Assembly (NCBI RefSeq): GCF_025200715.1 | Contig: NZ_CP104143.1 | Location: forward strand, 1,178,001-1,242,000 | DNA from: Rhizobium sullae | GTDB taxonomy: Bacteria; Pseudomonadota; Alphaproteobacteria; Rhizobiales; Rhizobiaceae | Reading direction: 5' to 3' | DNA length: 64,000 bases | Position numbers and translations under genes: made by a program | Shown: positions 44,707 to 53,691 of the stretch, piece after piece | Position numbering within the stretch: the first letter of the stretch is position 1 | Layout: every line of letters begins with the position of its first letter | The notes under the pieces: generated by a model | Told to the model about the DNA's origin: nothing | Database searches by the model: none | What the model saw: the letters and a program-made list of their open reading frames with translations, nothing else

Positions 44707-45585
44707 TCATGATGCGCGCCGCCAGGCGCGGGGCTTCTCTGCCGAGTGGCGGTTCTTGGGCAGAAAACTCTTTTCGAGATAGTGCTGGCCGATCGATGCC
44801 ACGGTGGTGATCGCGAGGTACCAGATCGAGGCGACGAACAGCAGTTCGATGACCAGAAAGTTTCGGGCGTAGATCGCCTGCGCCTGCGTCAGCAGATCCT
44901 GCATGCCGATGACCGACACGATGGCGCTGGCCTTGAGCATGCCGATGGCCTGGTTTCCTGTCGGCGGGACGATGAGACGTGTTGCCTGTGGCAGGATAAC
45001 GGTCAGAAAAATCTGCCGGTTCTTCAGGCCAAGAGCGGTTGCAGCTTCGCGTTGTCCTCGATCGACTGCAATCAGCCCCCCTCGGATGATCTCCGCCATG
45101 TTTGCGGCTTCATGCAGCCCGAGCGCCAGAAAACCCGCCAGTGCCGGCGTCACGAGGTCGTTGATCGAGATGCTGTAGTCTCCCGCCCCGACCTGCGGGA
45201 TGAAGAGCGCGATATTGAACCAGAAGAAGATCTGGACGATCAGCGGCACGCCGCGAAACCACCAGACGAAGGCGGCAGCCAGAGCCTTGAGAACCAGGTT
45301 CTCCGACGTTGCCATCAGCGCCAGAATGCATCCAAGGACGATCCCGAACACCATGGCGCCGGCTGTCAACTCAAGCGTCAGGAGAACACCGCTCAGGATG
45401 GAGGAATGGACGAGATAGCGCGGTATCTCGGCCCATTGGACGCTCTGGCTTTGCGCCACGATTTGGGCAAAGAATGCCAGCGCAAGGATCGCTATGGCAC
45501 CGATTGCGATCTGGCCCCACCGGATCGGCTTAGCTGATGGCGGGGCAAGGGTCAGTGACGCCGGTTGAGCCGCAAACAGGGACAT
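44707..45585 (-). CDS. Polar amino-acid ABC transporter permease
   Basis: This 292-residue inner-membrane protein of the HisM/GlnP type has five to six helices. The EAA loop reads AATALGLKNRQIFLTVILPQ and LVIELLFVASIWYLAITT is the family end. Only one permease is encoded here, so a homodimer is expected. It begins 4 bases after the binding-protein stop. No ATPase of the matching GlnQ type lies in the window. Confidence 0.88.
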   Translation of the reverse strand: MSLFAAQPASLTLAPPSAKPIRWGQIAIGAIAILALAFFAQIVAQSQSVQWAEIPRYLVHSSILSGVLLTLELTAGAMVFGIVLGCILALMATSENLVLKALAAAFVWWFRGVPLIVQIFFWFNIALFIPQVGAGDYSISINDLVTPALAGFLALGLHEAANMAEIIRGGLIAVDRGQREAATALGLKNRQIFLTVILPQATRLIVPPTGNQAIGMLKASAIVSVIGMQDLLTQAQAIYARNFLVIELLFVASIWYLAITTVASIGQHYLEKSFLPKNRHSAEKPRAWRRAS

Positions 45586-45589
45586 GGGC

Positions 45590-46522
45590 TCAATCCACCG
45601 GCATGTTGGCTGCGTCGTTGACCTTGACGGTCTTCACGGCGAGCGGGCCGAGGCCCCATTTCTTCATGATGGTCTCGTAGGCCCCGCTATCGACCATTTG
45701 CTGCAGGGCGGCGACCACCGTGTCGCGCAGTTCCGGATTGTCCTTGGCGGTCAGCATGCCGAGATAGCCGACAGCAAGGCGGATATCAGGAAGCGCCTGC
45801 AGGCCCTTGCCGTTGCCGGTCTGGTTGGCCGTGGTGTACACGCTGGTGGCGTAGCCATTGACGGTCGCATCCGCGCGGCCGGTGCGAACGGCCTGAAGAA
45901 CATCCGGCATCTTCGGGATGGACATGATGTCGATCGGGGTCGCGCATTTCGCAGACGCCGCCTCGACCATTTTTCCCTGGAAGGTACCGACCGGGACGGC
46001 GACTTTCTTGCCGCAGAGGTCGGTCATTGCCTGGATGCCGAGGGGATTGTCCTTGATCGTCATGATCGTAGTCGCGTCGTACATATAGGCGATGACGTCG
46101 ACCTGCTTTTCGAGTTCGAGGTCGTCGTTGATCCCGGAGATCGAGATGTCGAAACGCTTAGACAGGATGGAGGGAACGATCGCCGCACCTGCGCCGACAT
46201 CTGTCATCTGGACATCGACGCCAAGGATGACGCCAAGCGCTGCGGCGATGTCCGCATCGATCCCGATCAGCTTTCCATCGTCGGCATGGAAGCTGATGGG
46301 CGGGGTCAGGTCGGTGGCGACCTTCAGCACGCCGCCTGACTTGATCGACGATGGCAATGCGTCTGCCAGTTTCTGCGTAAGGGCGACGCCCGGCAGTGTT
46401 GCCACGTCGGTATCGGGCACCATTTTGACTGCCGCACTCTCCGCCGCAAATGAGGAGGCGGCCATCAACGTGATCACTGCGCCTGCCAAACCTGCCTTCA
46501 AGTTTTTCTGCACGTTGTTCAT
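45590..46522 (-). CDS. Amino-acid ABC transporter substrate-binding protein
   Basis: This 310-residue periplasmic protein has a Sec signal (NLKAGLAGAVITLMAASSFA). It is a family 3 solute-binding protein, as seen from LKVATDLTPPISFHADDGKL, GIDADIAAALG and a second-lobe GRADATVNGYATSVY. Family members bind polar amino acids, opines and related compounds. It is the first gene of the minus-strand series and is divergent from the ABC ATPase at 47111 across 588 bases. Confidence 0.9.
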   Translation of the reverse strand: MNNVQKNLKAGLAGAVITLMAASSFAAESAAVKMVPDTDVATLPGVALTQKLADALPSSIKSGGVLKVATDLTPPISFHADDGKLIGIDADIAAALGVILGVDVQMTDVGAGAAIVPSILSKRFDISISGINDDLELEKQVDVIAYMYDATTIMTIKDNPLGIQAMTDLCGKKVAVPVGTFQGKMVEAASAKCATPIDIMSIPKMPDVLQAVRTGRADATVNGYATSVYTTANQTGNGKGLQALPDIRLAVGYLGMLTAKDNPELRDTVVAALQQMVDSGAYETIMKKWGLGPLAVKTVKVNDAANMPVD

Positions 46523-47110
46523 GGGATCCCCTTATCGTTCTCGCTTGTGTGAATTTCCTGGGATCAGCAACGCAATCGTCGTGCCAGTTGCGTCTAGGTG
46601 ATTATAACGCAATGAAATTAAATCAGTATTTGTGAATTTATTATTTTAATACAAACTTTCGGACATTATTTCGCACAATTTTTCGAAAGAGGTATGCGTA
46701 AATTTTCGCCTGACGGCCATTTTTCAGGCATACTTGAAGAGTTTCCGGCTTCCAGCTTCGATTGGTGCGCCATTAAGGTGGCGCCATACGATGATTTGAG
46801 GGTGTGTCTTTGCACCGCGTCGGGGAGTGATCGTTCAATTTATGGTCAAAAGCGTGCTTATAAATGCGATGCTTTGGTGAAACTTTACGCAAACATAAAA
46901 TTCGCACAAATGCAGAGATATATATAATTATAAAGTTTCGAATGTATATAAATCAAAAATATTTATTTCATTTCAGTTGGTTGTAAAATCGTGGAACGTC
47001 GGAAATTCAAACTGGCACGGCCCTTGCTATTCCCTTTGCATGAACACGTTTGACGCAACACTTCTGACTAGTCCGCATTTTCGTCTCGCGACGAAGGGGC
47101 TGAATCGTCA
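46523..47110. other. AT-rich divergent promoter region
   Basis: These 588 bases separate two divergent transporter operons. The stretches 46610-46680 and 46910-46990 are clearly more AT-rich than the surroundings (for example TTATTATTTTAATAC and TATATATAATTATAAAG), unlike the rest of the window. Promoters for both directions are expected here. No RNA gene or credible short protein was recognised. Confidence 0.55.
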
Positions 47111-48235
47111 GTGACCACAACGCAAGATCAGGGAAGCCAAATGCTAGACATTGCAAAGACGGCCGATCGAAAGCGGCTCAGTGTCCGGGGTGTGACCCAC
47201 AGCTACGGCGGGCAAAACGCCGTCAGTGACGTCTCGTTCGATGTCGAGGCGGGCGAGATCGTCGCGCTGCTCGGCCCGAGCGGCTGCGGCAAATCGACGG
47301 TCCTGCGCGCCATCGCAGGCCTGATCCATCCGAAGGCAGGCAACATCATACTGGGGGACGACGATCTCGCCAATGTCTCGGCGCGAGCACGGGGCATCGG
47401 CATGGTCTTTCAGAACTATGCGCTGTTTCCGCACCTGACCGTCGCGGAAAATATCGCCTATCCGCTCGCCTGCCAAAAGGTCCCGCGGGCCGAGCGCAGG
47501 GCGCGTGTCGACGAGATGCTGTCGCTTGTCAGACTGCACGGATATGGAAACCGGCTGCCGCGCGAACTGTCCGGGGGGCAGCAGCAGCGCGTGGCCGTCG
47601 CCCGCGCCATTGCCGGGAGTCCGTCCCTGCTTCTGCTCGACGAACCCTTCGGCGCACTGGATCGCGCCCTTCGCTTCGATCTGCAGGTCGAGCTTCTTCA
47701 CCTGCAAAAAACGCTTGGGATCACCACGCTCATCGTGACGCACGATCAGGAGGAGGCACAAAGCCTCGCAGGCCGCTTAGTGCTGATGAACAAGGGGAAT
47801 GTGGAACAGATCGACACGCCGATGGCGGTCTACGACCGGCCGAAGACACTGTTTGTCAACGCGTTCATTGGTCAGGCTAACATACTCAATGGCACGGTCG
47901 ATCGACTGGATGCCGAGGCCACGGTGATCAGTCTTCCCGGCGAACAGTCCCTCGTTTTGCCGCGCCGCCTGAATTTTACGCCGGGATCGAACGTGGCGAT
48001 CACCTTCCGTCCCGAGAATGTTCGTCTGATGCCGGTGCAAAGCCAAAACTCGCTTGCCGCCAAGCTGACGGTCTCCGTGCCGTTGGGGCCATCGCTCGTC
48101 CACGACCTCGTCATGGATGACGGCACCGGCCTGCGCTCGTCAGAGGTCCGGGGACCTTCCACCCATATTCCCGAACCGGGAACGACACTTTTCGCGGAGA
48201 TCGACACCTCCAGGTGTCATGCCTTTCCGGGGTAA
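47111..48235 (+). CDS. ABC transporter ATPase (spermidine/putrescine type)
   Basis: This protein of about 374 residues has a nucleotide-binding domain (Walker A GPSGCGKST, signature LSGGQQQR, Walker B LLLDEPFGALD, His switch IVTHDQEEAQ) and a C-terminal TOBE domain from about residue 290. It is the PotA/FbpC type. The start is uncertain: GTG at 47111 or ATG at 47141, the latter with GGGAAG in front. It is the first gene of an operon with a binding protein and two permeases. Confidence 0.9.
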   Translation: MTTTQDQGSQMLDIAKTADRKRLSVRGVTHSYGGQNAVSDVSFDVEAGEIVALLGPSGCGKSTVLRAIAGLIHPKAGNIILGDDDLANVSARARGIGMVFQNYALFPHLTVAENIAYPLACQKVPRAERRARVDEMLSLVRLHGYGNRLPRELSGGQQQRVAVARAIAGSPSLLLLDEPFGALDRALRFDLQVELLHLQKTLGITTLIVTHDQEEAQSLAGRLVLMNKGNVEQIDTPMAVYDRPKTLFVNAFIGQANILNGTVDRLDAEATVISLPGEQSLVLPRRLNFTPGSNVAITFRPENVRLMPVQSQNSLAAKLTVSVPLGPSLVHDLVMDDGTGLRSSEVRGPSTHIPEPGTTLFAEIDTSRCHAFPG

Positions 48236-48292
48236 CCGGGAATTTCCCCCAAGAGAATGAACCAACCAACACAACCAACAGAGGTGAACAGG

Positions 48293-49333
48293 ATGAAAAA
48301 CTTCAACATTACCCGCCGCCACTTCGGCATGCTGGCTGCCGGCGCTGCCGCAGTTGCCGCGCTTCCATTCTCCGCCCGCGCGGCCGGCGGCACGGCCGTC
48401 GCCGCGACCTTCCCGGGCAACTGGGAGGATGGCTATCGCAAGGCACTCACGCCAATCCTGCAGCAGGAAGGCTACGGTCTGACGATCGCTCCCGCCATGG
48501 CGCAGGACCAACTGGCCAAGGTGATGGCAAGCCCTGGCAACCCTCCCTACGACACGCTGCTGATGTCGCCGGGCCAGATGGCCACTGCCATCGAGAACGA
48601 TCTCATCCAGAAGATCGATCCGAGCCGGCTGAAGAACTGGGGCATGCTCGCTCCGGCCTTCCAGGGCGAATATGGCCCAACCGTCACCATCGAAGTCAAC
48701 GGCATCGCCTACAACCCGGATATGGTGCCGAAGCCGAAAGGCTATCGCGACCTGTTCGAAAATCCGGCCTACAAGGGCAAGGTGTCCTGGACCGGCTTTG
48801 CCTCGAACACCGCCGTCATGGCCTATAGCCAGATCGCCAGGATCTTCGGTTCGGGACCGACCGACATGGATGCCGTCTTCAAGCTGTTCAGGGACAATCC
48901 GGAACACTTGAAGGGTGTCGTCGACAGCACCAACCACCAGATGACGCTGTTCCAGCAGGGCGAGATCGCCGTCTTCATGTGCTCGACCGGCAACGTCGCC
49001 CGCCTGAAATCGCTGGGCATGAAGGCCGAGTTCGTTCAGCCCGAAACCGGCTCGCCGGCTGCCCCGGTCAACATCCATCTGACCAAGGGCGCCAAGAACC
49101 TGGATGCGGCCTATGCCTACATGGATGCCGCCATCTCCAAGGCCGCGCAGGACATGCTGAAAATGCCGCCGACGGAAATGTTCCCGACCAACAAGGACGT
49201 CGCCCTGACGCCGAGCATCGAAGCCTATGTTACCCGCGATCAGCTCGCCAACATGGTCTATCCGGACTGGGCTGCCATCAATAAGAACCGCGCGGACTGG
49301 ATCCGCAAGTTCGACGCTCTGGTCGCTGGCTGA
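48293..49333 (+). CDS. ABC transporter substrate-binding protein, Tat-exported (PotD-like)
   Basis: This 346-residue family 1 binding protein has a twin-arginine signal (ITRRHFGMLAAGAAAVAAL). The mature body includes FPGNWEDGYRKALTPIL and YDTLLMSPGQMATAIENDLI, and resembles polyamine/iron-type binders. GAGGTGAACAGG supports the ATG at 48293. Substrate is probably a small nitrogenous cation or amine, judged from the transporter class and the downstream hydrolase (inference). Confidence 0.85.
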   Translation: MKNFNITRRHFGMLAAGAAAVAALPFSARAAGGTAVAATFPGNWEDGYRKALTPILQQEGYGLTIAPAMAQDQLAKVMASPGNPPYDTLLMSPGQMATAIENDLIQKIDPSRLKNWGMLAPAFQGEYGPTVTIEVNGIAYNPDMVPKPKGYRDLFENPAYKGKVSWTGFASNTAVMAYSQIARIFGSGPTDMDAVFKLFRDNPEHLKGVVDSTNHQMTLFQQGEIAVFMCSTGNVARLKSLGMKAEFVQPETGSPAAPVNIHLTKGAKNLDAAYAYMDAAISKAAQDMLKMPPTEMFPTNKDVALTPSIEAYVTRDQLANMVYPDWAAINKNRADWIRKFDALVAG

Positions 49334-49341
49334 GGATCAAG

Positions 49342-50172
49342 ATGATGAAGGCGAGCGGTTTCCCCTACGTTGTTCCGATGCTTCTGCTATCGGTGGCATT
49401 CTTTGCGACGCCGCTCGCTGTTCTCGTCGGCTTCAGTTTTTCCGGCTCCGCAGGGTTTACCCTAGAGCACTACGGACGCTTCTTCGGCGATGCGTTCAAT
49501 TTCCGGGTTCTTGTCAACACCGCACGGCTCGGATTGGAAACGGTGGTGGGCACGACCTTGCTCGGCGTGCCCATCGCGCTCCTGTACTGGCATAGCGGCA
49601 GGACCGCCCGCCAGGTCATCATTTTCCTGACCCTCATTCCGATGCTCACCAGCAATGTAGTGCGCACCTTCGCCTGGATCGTCATCCTCGGCCGGCAGGG
49701 ACCGATCAGCGAGGCGCTGATGGCACTCGGCCTGACGGGAAGCCCGATCAGCCTGATGTTCACGGAATTCGGATTGCTGATGGCGATGTGCCAGATCGAC
49801 CTGCCTTTGATCATCCTGCCGCTGATCGCCATCCTGTCGCGCACGCCGGTGCAGTTCAGCGAGGCTGCCCAGATCTCCGGTGCCGGCCCCTGGCGGATCT
49901 TCGTCACGGTGCTTTTGCCTTTGATGCTGCCCGGCATGCTCGCCGGATGGATTCTCGTCTTCGCCAGCACCAGCAGCTCGTTCGTCACCCAGGCCGTCAT
50001 CGGCGGCGCGCGCAATGTCTATGTGCCGCAGCTCATCTACCGCGAGGTCGGAACGCTGTTCGACTGGCCGCTGGCATCGGCAATCGCCGTGGTTCTGTTG
50101 ATCTCGACCGGCTGCCTGCTGGTCGCGATGACAATGATTTCCCGCCACAAGAGGCTGGTCGGCCATGCGTGA
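49342..50172 (+). CDS. ABC transporter permease (PotB-like)
   Basis: This 276-residue protein has six hydrophobic helices and the EAA coupling motif EAAQISGAGPWRIFVTVLLP near residue 175. The first periplasmic loop is long, as in PotB. It begins 8 bases after the binding-protein stop and overlaps the next permease by 8 bases, showing translational coupling. Confidence 0.88.
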   Translation: MMKASGFPYVVPMLLLSVAFFATPLAVLVGFSFSGSAGFTLEHYGRFFGDAFNFRVLVNTARLGLETVVGTTLLGVPIALLYWHSGRTARQVIIFLTLIPMLTSNVVRTFAWIVILGRQGPISEALMALGLTGSPISLMFTEFGLLMAMCQIDLPLIILPLIAILSRTPVQFSEAAQISGAGPWRIFVTVLLPLMLPGMLAGWILVFASTSSSFVTQAVIGGARNVYVPQLIYREVGTLFDWPLASAIAVVLLISTGCLLVAMTMISRHKRLVGHA

Positions 50173-50986
50173 TATCAGAGAAAATCCACTTCCCTCGTTT
50201 CTCTACAAGGCCTTCGTCTTCGGCTTCGGCGGCCTGTGCGTACTCTATCTCGTCGCTCCGATCTTCATTGCGCTGACCATGTCGTTCACGTCGGGACAGA
50301 CACTGAAATATCCGCCGGAAGGGTTTTCGTTCCGCTGGTATGAAGCGCTGCTCGATCCGGTCCGGTCTGCAACCGAGCACATAGCGGCTTGGAATTCGCT
50401 GAAGATCGCTGGTCTTGCGGTTCTGGGAGCATTGCTTTTCGCGATCCCGGCCACCATCGGCATGACGCGGATGCGGCGCAGCACCGTCGGCACCATCGAG
50501 CCGTTGCTGCTGGCCCCTCTGGTTCTGCCGAGTCTGGTCTATGGTCTTGCCGCCCTGATCGTGGCGAATTTTGTCGGGCTCCAGCCTTCGCTCTGGCTGA
50601 CGGTCACTGGCCATATCGTGGTGTTCGGGCCGCTGATGTACCGCGCCGCATCCGTGGTCGCACAGGGGCTCAATCCGTCTCTGGCAGAGGCCTCGACGGT
50701 CATGGGCGCATCATGGTTCACGACGCTGCGCCGGGTGACGCTGCCCCTGCTGATGCCCGGCATTCTGGCCGGGGCGTTTCTGGTGTTCATCCAGTCGCTG
50801 GACAATGTCTCGGTTTCACTCTTCCTCGCAGACGCCCAGACCACCGTGCTGCCCCTGCGGATGTTCGCTCTGATCGAGGAATCGCTGGACGTCCGCGTAG
50901 CCGCGATCTCCGGCATTCTGATCGGACTGACCCTCGTGGTGATGCTTGTCGCTAGACGGGTTCTCGCACCGCCGAAGCAGGCATGA
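50165..50986 (+). CDS. ABC transporter permease (PotC-like)
   Basis: This 273-residue partner permease has six helices and the EAA motif EASTVMGASWFTTLRRVTLP. Together with the ATPase at 47111, the binding protein and PotB-like protein it completes a transporter. GGTCGGCC-type sequence precedes the ATG, which overlaps the upstream gene by 8 bases. Confidence 0.88.
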   Translation: MRDIRENPLPSFLYKAFVFGFGGLCVLYLVAPIFIALTMSFTSGQTLKYPPEGFSFRWYEALLDPVRSATEHIAAWNSLKIAGLAVLGALLFAIPATIGMTRMRRSTVGTIEPLLLAPLVLPSLVYGLAALIVANFVGLQPSLWLTVTGHIVVFGPLMYRAASVVAQGLNPSLAEASTVMGASWFTTLRRVTLPLLMPGILAGAFLVFIQSLDNVSVSLFLADAQTTVLPLRMFALIEESLDVRVAAISGILIGLTLVVMLVARRVLAPPKQA

Positions 50987-51033
50987 TCCATGCGAACAAA
51001 CCAACTTTTGCTGAATTTTGAAGGAATAGCTCA

Positions 51034-52458
51034 ATGAACATGTGCGCAACCAAGACTGGCGCCTATCGGATGGGATCGCTGTTGGCCAATTTCCAACCGG
51101 ATTTCGAATTCTCAGCACCGCTTTCACTACCGGTCGAGGAATTCGAAGACCGCCTGCGCCGCATCCGGCGGCAGGCCGTCGAGGCTGGTCACGATGCGCT
51201 CATCGTTCATACGGGCGGCGTTGGCTGGTTCCATACGTCCAACGCCTATCTCCGCTATATCTGCGACTGGATGCGCGAAGGCGTGCTGATCATTCCGACC
51301 GATTCGGACAAGGCGATGGTGCTGCTGTCCTTCTTCACGCAGTCCGTGCTGCTCCCACCCGGCGGCGAACCGGTGCTGGTCGATGAAATCTGGCAGATCG
51401 GCCCGATCGGCCGGGAATATTCGGATCGTCCCGGTGATTCCATCATCAAGACCGCCGAAAAATGCGCCGAGGTCCTCGGCAATCTCGGCCTTGCAAAGGC
51501 CCAGATCGGCCGGATCGGCGACAAGACCTCGCTAACCTTCTGGGCTGCTCTGGAGGAGCAGCTTCCAAAGACCAACTTCGTGGCCGATAACGGCATCCTG
51601 GACCGCATGCAAAAGGTCCGATCGCCGCGCGAGATCGAACTGTTCCGCGCCGCCGCGCAGTTGGTCAGCATCGGCACGCAGGCAGCCTATCATGTCGCCA
51701 AGCCCGGCGTGACCGACCATGAAATCTATTCGGCCTTTAGCTATGCCCAGCTTGCGCTCGGTGGAGAAACCGGCGACGGTTACCAGATCGGCATCAACGA
51801 GTTCGGCACGCATTGCGGCAAGCCCTATGGGCACATTGTCCGGCCTGGCGATCTGATCAACCTCTACATCTCCAACGTGACCTATCGCGGCTATACCGCG
51901 CAGACGGCGCGGATGATCGCGGTCGGCGATATCACCAAACGCCAGGAAGAGGTGCTCGCCGTCTGCACCGACGGCGTCAAACGCGCCGAAAAGCTAATCC
52001 GGCCCGGCGCCCTGATGCGCGACATCAACAATGCCGCCTTCGAGCCGATGATCGAGCGGGGCATGCTGACCTCCCCGGAAGCGCGCACCATGCCCTATAA
52101 CTGGTCCTCGATGCCGGACGGTCAGGCGCGGCTGATCCCGCAACAATATGTCAAGGACGTGGACTGGGAAGCGCAGGGACGCAAGCTGATGCACGTCTAT
52201 CCCGCGACGGAAGGCCCCCACAACCCGAACCTCGGACACTCCGTCGGCATGGCTGGCGGCCAGAACAGCTTCAACATCTCGTCTCACAATTATGACCGGC
52301 TGGAGGAGGGCATGGTGTTCGTTCTTCACACCCAATGGCTCGAACCTCTGTCCGCAGGCTGCAACATCGGCGACCTCTATGTCGTGACCAAGGACGGCTT
52401 CGAAAATCTCAGCCGCCACACCCCGCTTGAAATATTTCGCGTCGCTGCGGAGGCATAA
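51034..52458 (+). CDS. Creatinase-like M24 (pita-bread) hydrolase lacking metal ligands
   Basis: This 474-residue protein has an N-terminal creatinase domain (residues 35-190) and a C-terminal M24 pita-bread domain (from about 200). Aminopeptidase members carry Asp-Asp-His-Glu-Glu metal ligands. Here the two Asp positions read Ile and Gln (YISNVTYRGYTAQTAR) and the final Glu is Gly (NIGDLYVVTKDG). Creatinase and ectoine hydrolase are metal-free members, so hydrolysis of a C-N bond in a cyclic or guanidino compound is plausible. It is 48 bases after the transporter genes and 0 bases before the next gene. Confidence 0.8.
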   Translation: MNMCATKTGAYRMGSLLANFQPDFEFSAPLSLPVEEFEDRLRRIRRQAVEAGHDALIVHTGGVGWFHTSNAYLRYICDWMREGVLIIPTDSDKAMVLLSFFTQSVLLPPGGEPVLVDEIWQIGPIGREYSDRPGDSIIKTAEKCAEVLGNLGLAKAQIGRIGDKTSLTFWAALEEQLPKTNFVADNGILDRMQKVRSPREIELFRAAAQLVSIGTQAAYHVAKPGVTDHEIYSAFSYAQLALGGETGDGYQIGINEFGTHCGKPYGHIVRPGDLINLYISNVTYRGYTAQTARMIAVGDITKRQEEVLAVCTDGVKRAEKLIRPGALMRDINNAAFEPMIERGMLTSPEARTMPYNWSSMPDGQARLIPQQYVKDVDWEAQGRKLMHVYPATEGPHNPNLGHSVGMAGGQNSFNISSHNYDRLEEGMVFVLHTQWLEPLSAGCNIGDLYVVTKDGFENLSRHTPLEIFRVAAEA

Positions 52459-53130
52459 ATGACCAACAAAAAAGAACACACCCATTTCGATTTCGCAGCC
52501 CTGACAGAACGGGAGCGGTACAAGCTCCTGATCGGAACGGTCATTCCCCGGCCGATCGCCCTGATCACCACGGTGAGCAGGGATGGCGAACCCAATGCCG
52601 GTCCATTCAGCTTCTTCAATGTGCTGACGCACGATCCAGCCGTCGTCGCCATCGGCGTCGAGAACTATTCCGATATGAGCTTCAAGGATACCGCCCGCAA
52701 CATCCGCGAAACAGGGGAGTTCACCATCCACATCGTCGATCAGGCACTCGTTGACCAGATGGAAATCTGTGCGATCAAGTTCGGCCCCGACGTGAGCGAG
52801 CTTGCCGAGGCCGGCCTGGCGACGGCGCCTGGACAGATGGTGCGAAGCCCCCGCATCCTGTCGGCACCGGCTGCGCTCGAATGCCGCCGCCACACGACCC
52901 TGCAGGTCGGCCCGGCCCGCGAGATCATTCTTGGAGAGGTGCTCGGCGTCTTTGTCCGAAGCGATGCGGTCAACCCCTCGAACTTCCATGTCGATCAGCA
53001 GATGATGGATGCAGTCGGACGAATGGGCGGCAACACCTATGCCCGGACGCGCGATCAGTTCGATGTCAAAACCATGACGAAGGAGGAGTGGTTTTCGCGC
53101 GAGGAAATCTTAAAATCTGCTGATGCCTGA
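52459..53130 (+). CDS. Flavin-reductase-like FMN-binding protein
   Basis: This 223-residue split-barrel protein reads IGTVIPRPIALITTVSRDGE, then AGPFSFFNVLTHDPAVVAIG, the standard flavin-reductase/FMN-binding domain of the DIM6/NTAB group. It may supply reduced flavin to a monooxygenase or act as an oxidoreductase; no monooxygenase partner is adjacent. The ATG follows the M24 stop directly (TAAATG), so the pair is translationally coupled. Confidence 0.87.
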   Translation: MTNKKEHTHFDFAALTERERYKLLIGTVIPRPIALITTVSRDGEPNAGPFSFFNVLTHDPAVVAIGVENYSDMSFKDTARNIRETGEFTIHIVDQALVDQMEICAIKFGPDVSELAEAGLATAPGQMVRSPRILSAPAALECRRHTTLQVGPAREIILGEVLGVFVRSDAVNPSNFHVDQQMMDAVGRMGGNTYARTRDQFDVKTMTKEEWFSREEILKSADA

Positions 53131-53691
53131 CCAAAGCAATTTCCGCGCACTGCGACTTCAGGTTCCAAGCGTATTGGGAGGACTCCATTCAAGGCCACCG
53201 CTGGCCGTTTATGCTGCGAGCCTTGATATGTGTCGCTCGATCAATCGCAGGAATCGTTGGTTGCGCTCCCCCGCAACCAGTACAAAGCCCGCCCAAATGA
53301 ACTGAACCCGAAGGTTGTTGTCCAATTTTATGGCGTCAGTTCAAAACAGGCGAGCCTTTTTGCGTGTAGAAAAATAATCGCAGGCGATGAGTTGCCGCGG
53401 GAACAATGGCACAACCAGGCACTAGGAAACCAAGAACCTAGTTCCCGAACCTCTCTGACTCGCTAGGGCGAAAGTCCACAGAATGCTAATATAAGCTCTC
53501 TAAATATAGCTCTCGATGTGATAAAATTAACGTCGGGAATACGCCCAGCTCCAGGAGGAGATGCGGGGGATGTTTCGGTTTGTCGGAAAGTGGTTCGCAC
53601 GGGCGTCGAAGTAGCATTTTCCGCCATGCCGGAAAGGGCGAGGCCCCCTATGAATGGCCTCTGGATAACAGCTTCAAATGGGAGGTGTGCA
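53131..53691. other. Intergenic region with right copy of the 53 bp repeat
   Basis: These 561 bases lie between the flavin-reductase gene and the carbohydrate ABC operon. Contains the repeat at 53234-53286, no clear terminator, and a good ribosome binding site GGAGGTG before 53692. No gene was recognised. Confidence 0.55.
53234..53286 (+). repeat. 53 bp direct repeat, right copy, with tRNA-fMet 3' terminus
   Basis: This copy is the same as 42088-42140 apart from four substitutions, same orientation, again with TGGTTGCG/CGCAACCA and CCCCCGCAACCA (53268-53279). The two copies bracket 11.1 kb holding the GntR, isomerase, both ABC systems, M24 and flavin-reductase genes. Confidence 0.75.

Noticed and set aside
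46694..46927. 77-codon frame in the AT-rich intergenic region
   Set aside because: No ribosome binding site, composition unlike the neighbours and no recognisable pattern; treated as chance.
51034..52458. DMSP lyase DddP
   Set aside because: DddP is an M24 protein but keeps its metal ligands; they are replaced here, which points to the creatinase-like branch.
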